From: an uncultured Clostridia bacterium
Lineage (GTDB): Bacteria > Bacillota > Clostridia > Peptostreptococcales > Anaerovoracaceae
Assembly: GCA_947302715.1 (NCBI GenBank)
Contig: CAMYVY010000021.1
Coordinates: 1-38,042, forward strand
Direction: 5' to 3'
Length of the DNA stretch: 38,042 nucleotides
Shown: in pieces, positions 7,616 to 14,999 of the stretch
Layout: each line of letters begins with the position of its first letter
Position numbering within the stretch: position 1 is the first letter of the stretch
Notes under the pieces: generated by a model
Seen by the model: the letters and a program-made list of their open reading frames with translations, nothing else
Database searches by the model: none
Told to the model about the DNA's origin: nothing
Translations under genes and position numbers: made by a program

Positions 7616-8983
7616 TTATTTAGATTCTTCCTTCAGCTCTTCCAGTTTTGATTCCAATTCCATATTTGAAAGTACCGTAGTCCTTCCGTCTAAGTACATT
7701 TCATCAACCCATTCCTTCATCTTTACTACGAGCTCGTTATTCTTATCCACCCTTTCTTCTTCCTTCAACCTGTAATGCTCATTTATCCAATAAGCGATTC
7801 CGGCGGCACCGCTGGTTTTGCTTACGGTTACTCCGGGAGGTCTATTAAGTATCTTCTTCGTATCAAATATATTGTAGATTTCCTCATCCTTCATGAGACC
7901 GTCCGCATGAATACCCGCTCGGGTAACATTGAAGTTTTCACCAACAAAGGGAGTATTCGGCGGGATCGTGTATCCAATCTCATCCTCAAAATATCTTGCT
8001 ATTTCCGTTATCACGGTTGGGTCCATTCCATCAAGGCTTCCCCTGAGGGATGCATATTCCATAACCATGGCTTCCAGGGGAACATTTCCGGTTCTTTCAC
8101 CTATTCCGAGGAGTGAGCAATTGACCGCCGATGCTCCATATAACCATGCGCATGTAGCGTTGGCCACTCCCTTGTAAAAGTCATTGTGGCCATGCCACTC
8201 AAGGCATTCGGACGGTACATCCGAATAATGCTGTAGTCCGTAAATAATACCGGATACGCTTCTCGGAAGAGCTGCACCTGAATATGGAACACCGTATCCC
8301 ATCGTATCGCATGCTCTTATCTTTATGGCAACCCCTGCCTCCTTGGAAAGCTTCTGTATTTCGTTTACAAACGGTACAACAAAGCCGTAGAAGTCGGCTC
8401 TCGTTATGTCCTCCAAATGGCAACGCGGAATAACCCCTGCCTCAAAGGCATCCTTGATCGTTTCCAGATAGAATTCAACGACTTCCTTTCTGCTCTTACC
8501 CATCTTTCTAAAGATATGGTAATCGCTGCAGGAAACCAGTATTCCCGTTTCCTTTATTTCAAGTTCACGAACAAGCTTAAAGTCCTCCTTGCTCGCTCTA
8601 ATCCAACAGGTGATTTCCGGAAATCTGAGGTCCATTTCCCGGCATAGTTCAAGCGCCTTTCTATCCTTCTCCGAATACACAAAGAATTCGCTCTGCTTGA
8701 TGATTCCATATGGACCACCGAGCTTCGACATGAGCTTATATAGATGCGCAATCTGCTCCGGCGTATATGGCGCCATGGACTGCTGTCCATCTCTAAAGGA
8801 TGTGTCCGTAATCCAAATGTCCTCAGGCATGTTCATCGGAACACGTCTGTGGTTAAAAATGAGCTTGGGAACCTCCTCGTAATTGTAAATATCTCTATAT
8901 AGATTGGGTTCCTCTATATCCTGCAAGGAATACTTGTAGCTGGGTTGTTCAAGCAGGTTTGATTTCTTGTTAATTTCTATCAT
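7616..8983 (-). CDS. Citrate (Re)-synthase, HMGL/isopropylmalate synthase superfamily
   Basis: 455 aa. The TIM barrel begins with WITDTSFRDGQQSM (metal-binding Asp60, catalytic Arg64), contains CHLEDITRAD and the HxH metal motif in EWHGHNDF, and ends with NVTRAGIHADGLMKDEEIYNIFD. Re-citrate synthase of Clostridium kluyveri is of this type and length: it condenses acetyl-CoA and oxaloacetate with opposite stereochemistry to ordinary GltA citrate synthase. Homocitrate or isopropylmalate synthase are family alternatives, but co-location with aconitase and isocitrate dehydrogenase and the absence of leu or lysine genes favour citrate synthesis. It is first in its operon, with AGGAG seven bases before the ATG and a strong promoter overlapped by a likely GntR operator. 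Confidence 0.88.
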   Translation of the reverse strand: MIEINKKSNLLEQPSYKYSLQDIEEPNLYRDIYNYEEVPKLIFNHRRVPMNMPEDIWITDTSFRDGQQSMAPYTPEQIAHLYKLMSKLGGPYGIIKQSEFFVYSEKDRKALELCREMDLRFPEITCWIRASKEDFKLVRELEIKETGILVSCSDYHIFRKMGKSRKEVVEFYLETIKDAFEAGVIPRCHLEDITRADFYGFVVPFVNEIQKLSKEAGVAIKIRACDTMGYGVPYSGAALPRSVSGIIYGLQHYSDVPSECLEWHGHNDFYKGVANATCAWLYGASAVNCSLLGIGERTGNVPLEAMVMEYASLRGSLDGMDPTVITEIARYFEDEIGYTIPPNTPFVGENFNVTRAGIHADGLMKDEEIYNIFDTKKILNRPPGVTVSKTSGAAGIAYWINEHYRLKEEERVDKNNELVVKMKEWVDEMYLDGRTTVLSNMELESKLEELKEESK

Positions 8984-9036
8984 ATCGCTTCTCCTCGTTT
9001 TAGAATAATTCCCGATAGGAATACTTATGAATTCAT

Positions 9037-9050
9037 GTATACAAGTATAC
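9037..9050. promoter_or_regulatory. GTATAC-AA-GTATAC palindrome, likely GntR/FCD operator
   Basis: Two palindromic GTATAC hexamers separated by AA; the left one extends to TGTATACA. The right one overlaps the -10 box of the Re-citrate synthase promoter, so binding there would block RNA polymerase. TGTATACA-like sites are common FCD-GntR operators. The adjacent ATGAATTCAT (9027-9036 region) is another perfect palindrome. Confidence 0.55.
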
Positions 9051-9071
9051 GCGGATTCAATAATATGTCAA
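9044..9071 (-). promoter_or_regulatory. Promoter of the Re-citrate synthase operon
   Basis: Perfect TTGACA -35 (9066-9071) and TATACT -10 (9044-9049) with a 16-bp spacer on the minus strand, giving a start near 9037 and a leader of about 55 nt. Confidence 0.75.
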
Positions 9072-9104
9072 CACTTTAAAGCGGTAAATTTTCGATATTT
9101 TTTG

Positions 9105-9133
9105 TTGACATAAGAGCAATATGATAATATAGT
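9105..9133 (+). promoter_or_regulatory. Promoter of the CoA-transferase/Etf operon
   Basis: Perfect TTGACA -35 (9105-9110) and TATAGT -10 (9128-9133) with a 17-bp spacer. It diverges from the Re-citrate synthase promoter with only 33 bp between the two -35 boxes, so one regulator could affect both. The leader to the ATG is about 95 nt. Confidence 0.75.
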
Positions 9134-9172
9134 TAATAAAATAAATAGTTCGCATACTAATTAAATTGCAGA

Positions 9173-9225
9173 CCTCCCTCTATTGACCGTATGAGGCAGG
9201 TTCCCCATCTTATCTACAAAGGAGG
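9173..9225 (+). promoter_or_regulatory. Leader hairpin with possible Shine-Dalgarno switch
   Basis: CCTCCCTC (9173-9180) can pair with GAGGCAGG (9193-9200) with one mismatch across a 12-nt loop. The same CCTCC (9173-9177) is an exact complement of the GGAGG ribosome site at 9221-9225. The two pairings exclude each other, so translation could be gated. Only five pairs support the second form, hence low confidence. Confidence 0.3.
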
Positions 9226-9233
9226 ATTATTCC

Positions 9234-10793
9234 ATGAAAAAAGTCCCCATTATATCTGCCGAGCAGGCAGCTCAGATGATTCCGGATGGCGCAACAATAG
9301 CCAGTTCAGGTTTTGTTGCAAGCTGTATGCCGGAGGCTTTGACGAAAGCAGTTGAAAACCGCTTCTTTGAAACAGGCTCCCCTAAAGACATCACCCTTAT
9401 TTACGCTGCGGCGCAAGGCAATCGCGACGGCAGCGGTGCAGATCGCTTTGCCCACGAAGGACTCATCAAGAGAGTTATAGGTGGGCATTATAATATGGCT
9501 CCGAAAATCGGAGAACTTGTCTTGGGCGGCAAAATAGAAGGATACAACTTCCCCCAGGGTGCGATATCTCAGCTCTTCAGAGATATTGCAGGTAAGAGGC
9601 TGGGAACCCTAACCCATGTCGGTATGGGAACCTTTGTCGATCCGAGAGTTGAGGGCGGAAAGTTAAACGAAATCACAAAAGAAGATTTGGTTGAAATAGT
9701 AAACGTACTCGGTGAAGAGAGACTACTCTACAAGGCAATGCCAATCGACTTTGCCCTTATAAGAGGAACTTATGCCGATGAAACCGGTAACATTACCGTA
9801 GAAAAGGAAGTATCAAGTACCGACGTAACGGCAATTGCTCAGGCGACAAAGAACTCAGGCGGCAAGGTTGTCGTTCAGGTTGAGACAGTTGTTGCAGCCG
9901 GCACCCTCGATCCCAAGCTCGTAAAGATTCCGAATATCCTGGTAGATGCAATCGTAATTACCCAGGATCCAAAAGATCATGAGCAGTGCAGAACCTGTGA
10001 ATGGGATGGATCGATGTCCGGCCAGTATCACGTTCCATTGGAGGTCGATGAAGGAAACATCACTCCTCTTGATGCAAAAAAGATCATAGCAAGAAGAAGT
10101 GCTCTTGAACTGGAGGAAGGAACAGTAGTTGACCTTGGCATCGGCGCTCCCGAATTCGTTGCGACAGTAGCGAATGAGGAAGGTATCGGAGACTATATGA
10201 CGATGGTTGTTGAGGCCGGTGCCGTTGGTGGAATCCCACAGGGAGGCCCAAAATTCGGCGGTTCCGTCAATCCCGATGCCATTTGGGATCAAAACGACAT
10301 CTTCGACTTCTTTGACGGCGGCGGACTCGATCTCGCTTATCTCGGACTCGCCGAAGCCGATAGTCACGGAAATATCAATGTAAGTAAGTTCGGTCCAAGA
10401 CTTGCCGGTTGTGGTGGATTTATCAACATAACGCAGAATGCCAAGAAGGTATTTTTCTGCGGAACATTCACCGCAGGCGGACTTAAGACGGAATGCAAGG
10501 ACGGCAAACTTATAATCACTCAGGAAGGTAAGAATATCAAATTCCTTAAGGATGTTGAACAGATTACCTTCTCCGGAGATTATGCAAACAAGGTTGGACA
10601 GCCCGTTCTATATATAACGGAGCGAGCCGTATTCCAGTTAAAGGATGACGGCCTCCATCTGATAGAAGTTGCTCCCGGAATCGATATCCAAACTCAGATT
10701 CTTGACCTTATGGAATTCGAGCCGATTATCGACGGTGAGCCAAAACTTATGGACGAAAGAATATTCAGAGAGGAACTCATGGGGCTTAAATAG
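9234..10793 (+). CDS. Class I acyl-CoA:carboxylate CoA-transferase (propionate/acetate CoA-transferase type)
   Basis: 519 aa, with alpha- and beta-type CoA-transferase halves fused in one chain as in Pct and YdiF. The second half has GTVVDLGIGAPEFVA and then VVEAGAVGGIPQGGPKFGG, where Glu327 is the expected catalytic glutamate that forms the enzyme-CoA thioester. The first half contains GGHYNMAPKIGELVLGGKIEGYNFPQG. Such enzymes swap CoA between acetate, propionate, lactate, butyrate and similar acids; the substrate cannot be read from sequence. The start is set by a strong AAAGGAGG site. It is first in a plus-strand unit with etfB (stop and start overlap by one base), short etfA and a MarR gene, suggesting acyl-CoA redox chemistry. 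It is transcribed divergently from the citrate branch. Confidence 0.92.
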   Translation: MKKVPIISAEQAAQMIPDGATIASSGFVASCMPEALTKAVENRFFETGSPKDITLIYAAAQGNRDGSGADRFAHEGLIKRVIGGHYNMAPKIGELVLGGKIEGYNFPQGAISQLFRDIAGKRLGTLTHVGMGTFVDPRVEGGKLNEITKEDLVEIVNVLGEERLLYKAMPIDFALIRGTYADETGNITVEKEVSSTDVTAIAQATKNSGGKVVVQVETVVAAGTLDPKLVKIPNILVDAIVITQDPKDHEQCRTCEWDGSMSGQYHVPLEVDEGNITPLDAKKIIARRSALELEEGTVVDLGIGAPEFVATVANEEGIGDYMTMVVEAGAVGGIPQGGPKFGGSVNPDAIWDQNDIFDFFDGGGLDLAYLGLAEADSHGNINVSKFGPRLAGCGGFINITQNAKKVFFCGTFTAGGLKTECKDGKLIITQEGKNIKFLKDVEQITFSGDYANKVGQPVLYITERAVFQLKDDGLHLIEVAPGIDIQTQILDLMEFEPIIDGEPKLMDERIFREELMGLK

Positions 10794-11635
10794 TGGAAAT
10801 TCTACTTGTGCTTAGAAATCTATATGGTAACCCGGATCCTTTTGAGGACGAGCTCATCATTGGAGACAGTGATGTAAATGCTATTTCCGAGGCTTGTGAA
10901 ATCAGGGATATGCTGAATGGTCTGCAGGGCGGTGTGGGAACTGAAAGCAAGTTAACCGCCCTGCTTTTTTCCGAAACATCCTCGGATAGCACTACAGTTC
11001 TCAAAAAGGCGATTAGTTACGGTGCCGATCGTGTGATACACGCACCCACCGACGATTTCGATTTCACAGACGCAAATCTGTTCAGCAGATTGATTGCGGA
11101 TACCGTGAAGTCCTGTTTTGATGCCGGGGATTTAGGAATTCTCATGTTCGGCAGGTTGGCATACGATGGAGATAGCGTCAATATCGCCACACAGACAGCC
11201 GAGCGATTGGGATGGTCCAGGGCAATCTACAGTAAAAGTATAATAGGCACTGACAGCGGACTAACCTTCATCAAGTCTCTTGATGGCGGAAATACCGCCG
11301 AAGTAAGGGTTCCCTTCCCTGCGGTACTTCACTCAATAAGGAAGGAAGAACTGAGAAGACAGGCAAAGATTTCAGATATACTGAGAGCCTATGGCACGGA
11401 ATCCAATCCTTCCAAAATGGAGATCGAGAGTATCCCCATTTCACACATCGAGAAACTAACGGAAAAAGCAAAAGCCATGAGTACTTCAACTCTCGGAAAG
11501 GGAATCCAGGAAATACCGCCCTATTCCGAAGCGAAGGAAATGATCAACTTGAACGGAATCAGCGATATAGAAACAGCCCAGAATATAATTAACACGCTTA
11601 AAGCCTTGGGATTTCAACCGAAATCAAACAGTTAG
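10793..11635 (+). CDS. etfB: Electron transfer flavoprotein beta-subunit-like protein
   Basis: 280 aa. GTG start overlapping the TAG stop of the CoA-transferase (TAGTG). Recognisable EtfB features are the early domain with the ISEACEIRD stretch, LKKAISYGADRVIH, and LMFGRLAYDGDSVNIATQTAERLGW at about residues 117-141, the counterpart of the AMP/FAD-binding GRQAIDGDTAQ motif. The usual PRYPTL-type segment near the C-terminal arm is replaced by VPFPAVLHSIRKEELRRQ. EtfB pairs with EtfA to carry electrons between a flavin dehydrogenase and another carrier. Several motif positions differ from classical EtfB, so this is a divergent branch. Whether it bifurcates electrons cannot be told from the sequence. 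Confidence 0.85.
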   Translation: MEILLVLRNLYGNPDPFEDELIIGDSDVNAISEACEIRDMLNGLQGGVGTESKLTALLFSETSSDSTTVLKKAISYGADRVIHAPTDDFDFTDANLFSRLIADTVKSCFDAGDLGILMFGRLAYDGDSVNIATQTAERLGWSRAIYSKSIIGTDSGLTFIKSLDGGNTAEVRVPFPAVLHSIRKEELRRQAKISDILRAYGTESNPSKMEIESIPISHIEKLTEKAKAMSTSTLGKGIQEIPPYSEAKEMINLNGISDIETAQNIINTLKALGFQPKSNS

Positions 11636-11645
11636 CGAAAGCCAA

Positions 11646-12395
11646 ATGGATTATCAAATAGTTAAAATAAAAAACATAACAATCATGCCATCGAATATCT
11701 ATTTTAGAGAGATGGGCGCAGTTTGGGCCGTAAGAAACAATATGGCTCTTATTTCCGATTGTACTGAGCTTTGGTCGGATGATTCGGGTTCCGGTGTAAA
11801 AACCTTTGCCAGAAAGCCTTCCGTCGACGGTAAAAACTTTACCAAATACGAATTGGATGAAGATAAAGAATACCTCATTTTGATGAGAAGCAGCGACGGT
11901 GCAAACGAATTCATTGATTCCTTTAAGGATATATCCGTAACTTTGGTATCGGAAGCAGACGCAGCTGTTTTTGATGAAGATATAGAAGTGATTAAGATAT
12001 CCGAAAACAAGGAATTCCGAAAGGATATAAAGGACGCCGAATTAATCTTTTCGGGCGGCCGTGGTATCATGAATGAAGAAAGCTTCGAAGCTCTAAGAGA
12101 ATTGGCCAAAAGATACGACGCTTCCATCGGAGCTTCCAGGCCTATGGTTGACCAGGGCTGGGCAGCATGGGAGGAACAAGTTGGTCAGACTGGCTCAATC
12201 GTAAAGCCAAGGGTGTATGTCGCCTTCGGAATATCCGGTGCAGTTCAGCACATTACGGGAATCGAAAAAAGCCAAAACATCATAGCTGTCAATTTGAATA
12301 AGACATCCCCTATTTTTAGGTATTCCAATTATGGGGCTTATTCCGACGACAATTCAATTATACGAAATATGCTTAATATCATAGATAATAATTAG
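11646..12395 (+). CDS. etfA: Short electron transfer flavoprotein alpha-subunit-like protein
   Basis: 249 aa, against roughly 310-400 for normal EtfA. The C-terminal FAD-binding domain is complete: SGGRGI (136-141), GASRPMVDQGW (162-172), QVGQTG (178-183), GISGAVQH (195-202), AVN (214-216) and SPIFRYSNYG. The N-terminal alpha/beta domain is reduced to about 125 residues instead of about 190 and lacks the usual opening pattern, though it has an intact start and no frameshift. It starts 10 bp after etfB, so an EtfBA complex is expected. No acyl-CoA dehydrogenase, ferredoxin or quinone-reductase gene is nearby, so the electron partner is unknown. FAD binding is well supported; function beyond that is inference. 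Confidence 0.85.
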   Translation: MDYQIVKIKNITIMPSNIYFREMGAVWAVRNNMALISDCTELWSDDSGSGVKTFARKPSVDGKNFTKYELDEDKEYLILMRSSDGANEFIDSFKDISVTLVSEADAAVFDEDIEVIKISENKEFRKDIKDAELIFSGGRGIMNEESFEALRELAKRYDASIGASRPMVDQGWAAWEEQVGQTGSIVKPRVYVAFGISGAVQHITGIEKSQNIIAVNLNKTSPIFRYSNYGAYSDDNSIIRNMLNIIDNN

Positions 12396-12407
12396 AGGGG
12401 TATAGAT

Positions 12408-12827
12408 ATGAACCTTGATCATTGTATAAACTATCTCCTGACAGGTGCTCAGCACAAGGTTTTCCAGGAGATGAAAAAGGAACTTGAACAATACGATTTA
12501 ACGCCGATACAGTATGGAGTTCTGAAATGCATTTGGCAATTGGACCTTCATACACCAAAAGAAATAGCCGACTACCTCGGTATCGAGAATTCAACCATTT
12601 CCGGTATTCTCGACAGAATGGAAAAAAAGGATTTTATAGAAAGAGAAATCGATAGGGACGATCGCAGATTTATTTACGTGAACCTCACCGAGCAATCAAA
12701 ATCATTGGAAGCCCCGGTGAATAAGACCGTAGAAAATGTCAATCATGCGGTGCTTAAAGACTTCACCAAGGAGGAAGCCGAACTTCTTCGCAACATGCTA
12801 AAGAAACTTATTTCATTTGAAGAATAA
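12408..12827 (+). CDS. MarR-family transcriptional regulator
   Basis: 139 aa, normal for MarR. The winged helix-turn-helix is visible: LTPIQYGVLKCIWQ, then TPKEIADYLGIENSTISGILDRMEKKDFIERE and the wing DRDDRRFIYVNLTE. It starts 12 bp after etfA with a GAGGGG site and ends the unit, so it probably controls the CoA-transferase/Etf genes; acyl-CoA-responsive MarR proteins are common in such settings. Its last 20 bp overlap the convergent recN gene, leaving no room for a terminator between them. Confidence 0.9.
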   Translation: MNLDHCINYLLTGAQHKVFQEMKKELEQYDLTPIQYGVLKCIWQLDLHTPKEIADYLGIENSTISGILDRMEKKDFIEREIDRDDRRFIYVNLTEQSKSLEAPVNKTVENVNHAVLKDFTKEEAELLRNMLKKLISFEE

Positions 12828-14460
12828 GTTCTTTGGCATTCTCCATAGCCGTATCCGTTATATTTTCACCGCCCAGGAGTCTTGCAATTTCAACGACTTG
12901 CGATTCTTTGTCAAGTCTTTCGATATGGGTATAGGTCTTGCTGCTGTCGGATTCTTTGAATATCCTGTATCCTGTATCACCCCTTGCAGCTATCTGCGGA
13001 AGATGCGTAATGCATATGACCTGATGGTTTTCCGAAATCTCTTTGAGTTTTTTCCCGACTATTGCAGCGGTGCGTCCGGATATACCTTGATCGATTTCGT
13101 CAAAAATCAGAGTAGGAACATTATCGTATGAAGCGGTAATGTTTTTAATTGCAAGCATAATACGGCTTATTTCTCCACCGGAGGAAGTCTTGGCAAGTGG
13201 CTTTAGAGGTTCACCTATATTCGTCGTGATTAGAATCTCCGCCCTTTCCATCCCATTTTCTCCGGGTTCGTCTCCAAGCGGAGTTAGTTCTATTCTTAAA
13301 TCAGCATCATCAAAGCTTAGGTCCTTTAATTCAGAAAGAATCTTCTTTCCCAATTCATCGGCACTTTCCTTCCTGGCATCCGTAAGAAGTTTGCCCTTTT
13401 CCAAAGCGGCCTTTAAATTGCTTCGGTATTCCAGCTCCAAGTTCTTTCTTTCCTCATCAAAGTTTTCAATCTTATCGAGTTCTTTTGATATTTTGTCACG
13501 GTATTCTATAACCGCTTCAATCGAGCCATCCCTTCCTCCATATTTTTTCTTAAGACTGTCGAGTTGATTAAGGCGCTCGATTATGGAGTCAATTTCGCCG
13601 GGATCGTATGTCAGGCTATCCATGATTTTGCTCATGGATAGAGATACATCTTCAAGTCTATAATAAATATCCCTACTCTCCTCGAAGATGCTCCTTATTT
13701 CAGACGAAAACCCTTCTATCTCTTCAAGACTGTCAACTGCGTTTCCAAGAGCATAAAAGGCTCCGGAGATATTGTTTCCGTCTCCGTTCACGTTCTCATA
13801 TGCGGTCTTGGCGGATGCATATATTTTTTCGGAATTCTGAAGAACCGAGAGTCTGTTTCTTAGTTCTTCATCCTCCCCCGGAAGCATGTCCGCATTTTCA
13901 ATTTCTCTTAGCTCATATCTATAGTAGTCGAGCTTTCTCGCATTCTCCGATTCCAAGGAAAGGAGTTCTTCCAGATTTCTCTTAGACCTTATGTAGCTTT
14001 GATATTTATCGAAGTAGTCTTTTTTGATGGGGCTTATTATCTGACTGTGATAACCATCCACTATGTCAATATGAGTATCGGAATCGATAAGGGATTGATT
14101 ATCGTATTGACCGTGAATGTCGGCTATATCTTTGCATTTAGCGCTAAGCTGGGCCAGCGTCACGATTTCACCGTTTAGTTTACAAAGGTTTTTCCCGGAT
14201 GAATTCACCTCTCTCGAAATGACGATTTCCTCGCATTCTCCGTCATTCTCCAACGTCGCGGTCAATTCGACAACTGCCTTTTCTTTCCCGTTTCTCACAT
14301 AAGAAGAATCAGCCCTGCTTCCAAGAGCAAGGCTGATAGCCGTGACCAATATTGACTTACCGCTCCCCGTTTCGCCTGTGATTATGGATAGCCCCTCGGA
14401 GAAGTCAACCTCCACATTATCAATTATGGCGAAATCGCGGATAGAAATATGATCTATCAT
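12808..14460 (-). CDS. recN: DNA repair protein RecN
   Basis: 550 aa. SMC-like ATPase in DNA double-strand break repair. Walker A GETGSGKS is at residues 29-36, the middle is coiled-coil, and the C-terminal ABC head has the signature TSSGGEISRIMLAIK, Walker B PTLIFDEIDQGISG and switch VICITHLPQIAARGD. It overlaps argR by 4 bp (ATGA), the common argR-recN arrangement of Firmicutes. The 3' end overlaps the convergent MarR gene by 20 bp. Confidence 0.96.
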   Translation of the reverse strand: MIDHISIRDFAIIDNVEVDFSEGLSIITGETGSGKSILVTAISLALGSRADSSYVRNGKEKAVVELTATLENDGECEEIVISREVNSSGKNLCKLNGEIVTLAQLSAKCKDIADIHGQYDNQSLIDSDTHIDIVDGYHSQIISPIKKDYFDKYQSYIRSKRNLEELLSLESENARKLDYYRYELREIENADMLPGEDEELRNRLSVLQNSEKIYASAKTAYENVNGDGNNISGAFYALGNAVDSLEEIEGFSSEIRSIFEESRDIYYRLEDVSLSMSKIMDSLTYDPGEIDSIIERLNQLDSLKKKYGGRDGSIEAVIEYRDKISKELDKIENFDEERKNLELEYRSNLKAALEKGKLLTDARKESADELGKKILSELKDLSFDDADLRIELTPLGDEPGENGMERAEILITTNIGEPLKPLAKTSSGGEISRIMLAIKNITASYDNVPTLIFDEIDQGISGRTAAIVGKKLKEISENHQVICITHLPQIAARGDTGYRIFKESDSSKTYTHIERLDKESQVVEIARLLGGENITDTAMENAKELILQMK

Positions 14461-14927
14461 TGTTGTCTGTTAACTCGCTTACTAAGCATATTGTTAAAAA
14501 TGGACAATATTTCTTCAACATTGGAATCATCGTCGATAACCAGAAGGAGCGTATTGTCGCCCGCTATTGACCCGACAATATGAGGGAGTCCTATATTGTC
14601 TATAGCCTCTCCGGCAGCAGCACCGCAGCCGGAGAGGGTTTTGATTATGATAAGATTTTTGGCTGACGCAAATGACGTAATCGTCTCTCTAAAGATTTTA
14701 ACAAAACGGTCCGATATGGGAGTGTCCTGCTGGGCACTAACGGCATACTTATATTTGCCTGAATTGGACAAGACCTTTACCAGCTGCAGTTCCTTGATGT
14801 CGCGTGAAATGGTTGCCTGCGTGACACTAAAGCCTTGGGCTCTCAGCATTGATGCAAGCTTTTCCTGTGTCTCAATTTCATTATTGGCAATGAGTTCTAA
14901 AATTTTATTCTGCCTTGAATATCTCAT
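14457..14927 (-). CDS. argR: Arginine repressor ArgR/AhrC
   Basis: 156 aa. The N-terminal winged helix contains SVTQATISRDIKELQLVKV; the C-terminal hexamerisation and arginine-binding domain contains GCGAAAGEAIDNIGLPHIVGSIAGDNTLLLVIDD, with the aspartates that contact arginine. Represses arginine synthesis and activates catabolism when arginine is high. An AAGGCGAGG ribosome site precedes the ATG. It lies 72 bp after nfnB with no clear terminator, and is translationally coupled to recN. Confidence 0.96.
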   Translation of the reverse strand: MRYSRQNKILELIANNEIETQEKLASMLRAQGFSVTQATISRDIKELQLVKVLSNSGKYKYAVSAQQDTPISDRFVKIFRETITSFASAKNLIIIKTLSGCGAAAGEAIDNIGLPHIVGSIAGDNTLLLVIDDDSNVEEILSIFNNMLSKRVNRQQ

Positions 14928-14999
14928 ACGAAGCCTCGCCTTCTAAGTCTCTAACAATATGCCTGTTTTGTTCAATGCTTTTCTATTTACGCTTTTATA

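Noticed and set aside
11646..12395. etfA as a broken pseudogene
   Set aside because: It has an intact frame, a start close to the etfB stop, a full FAD domain and ordinary codon use; it is short, not disrupted.
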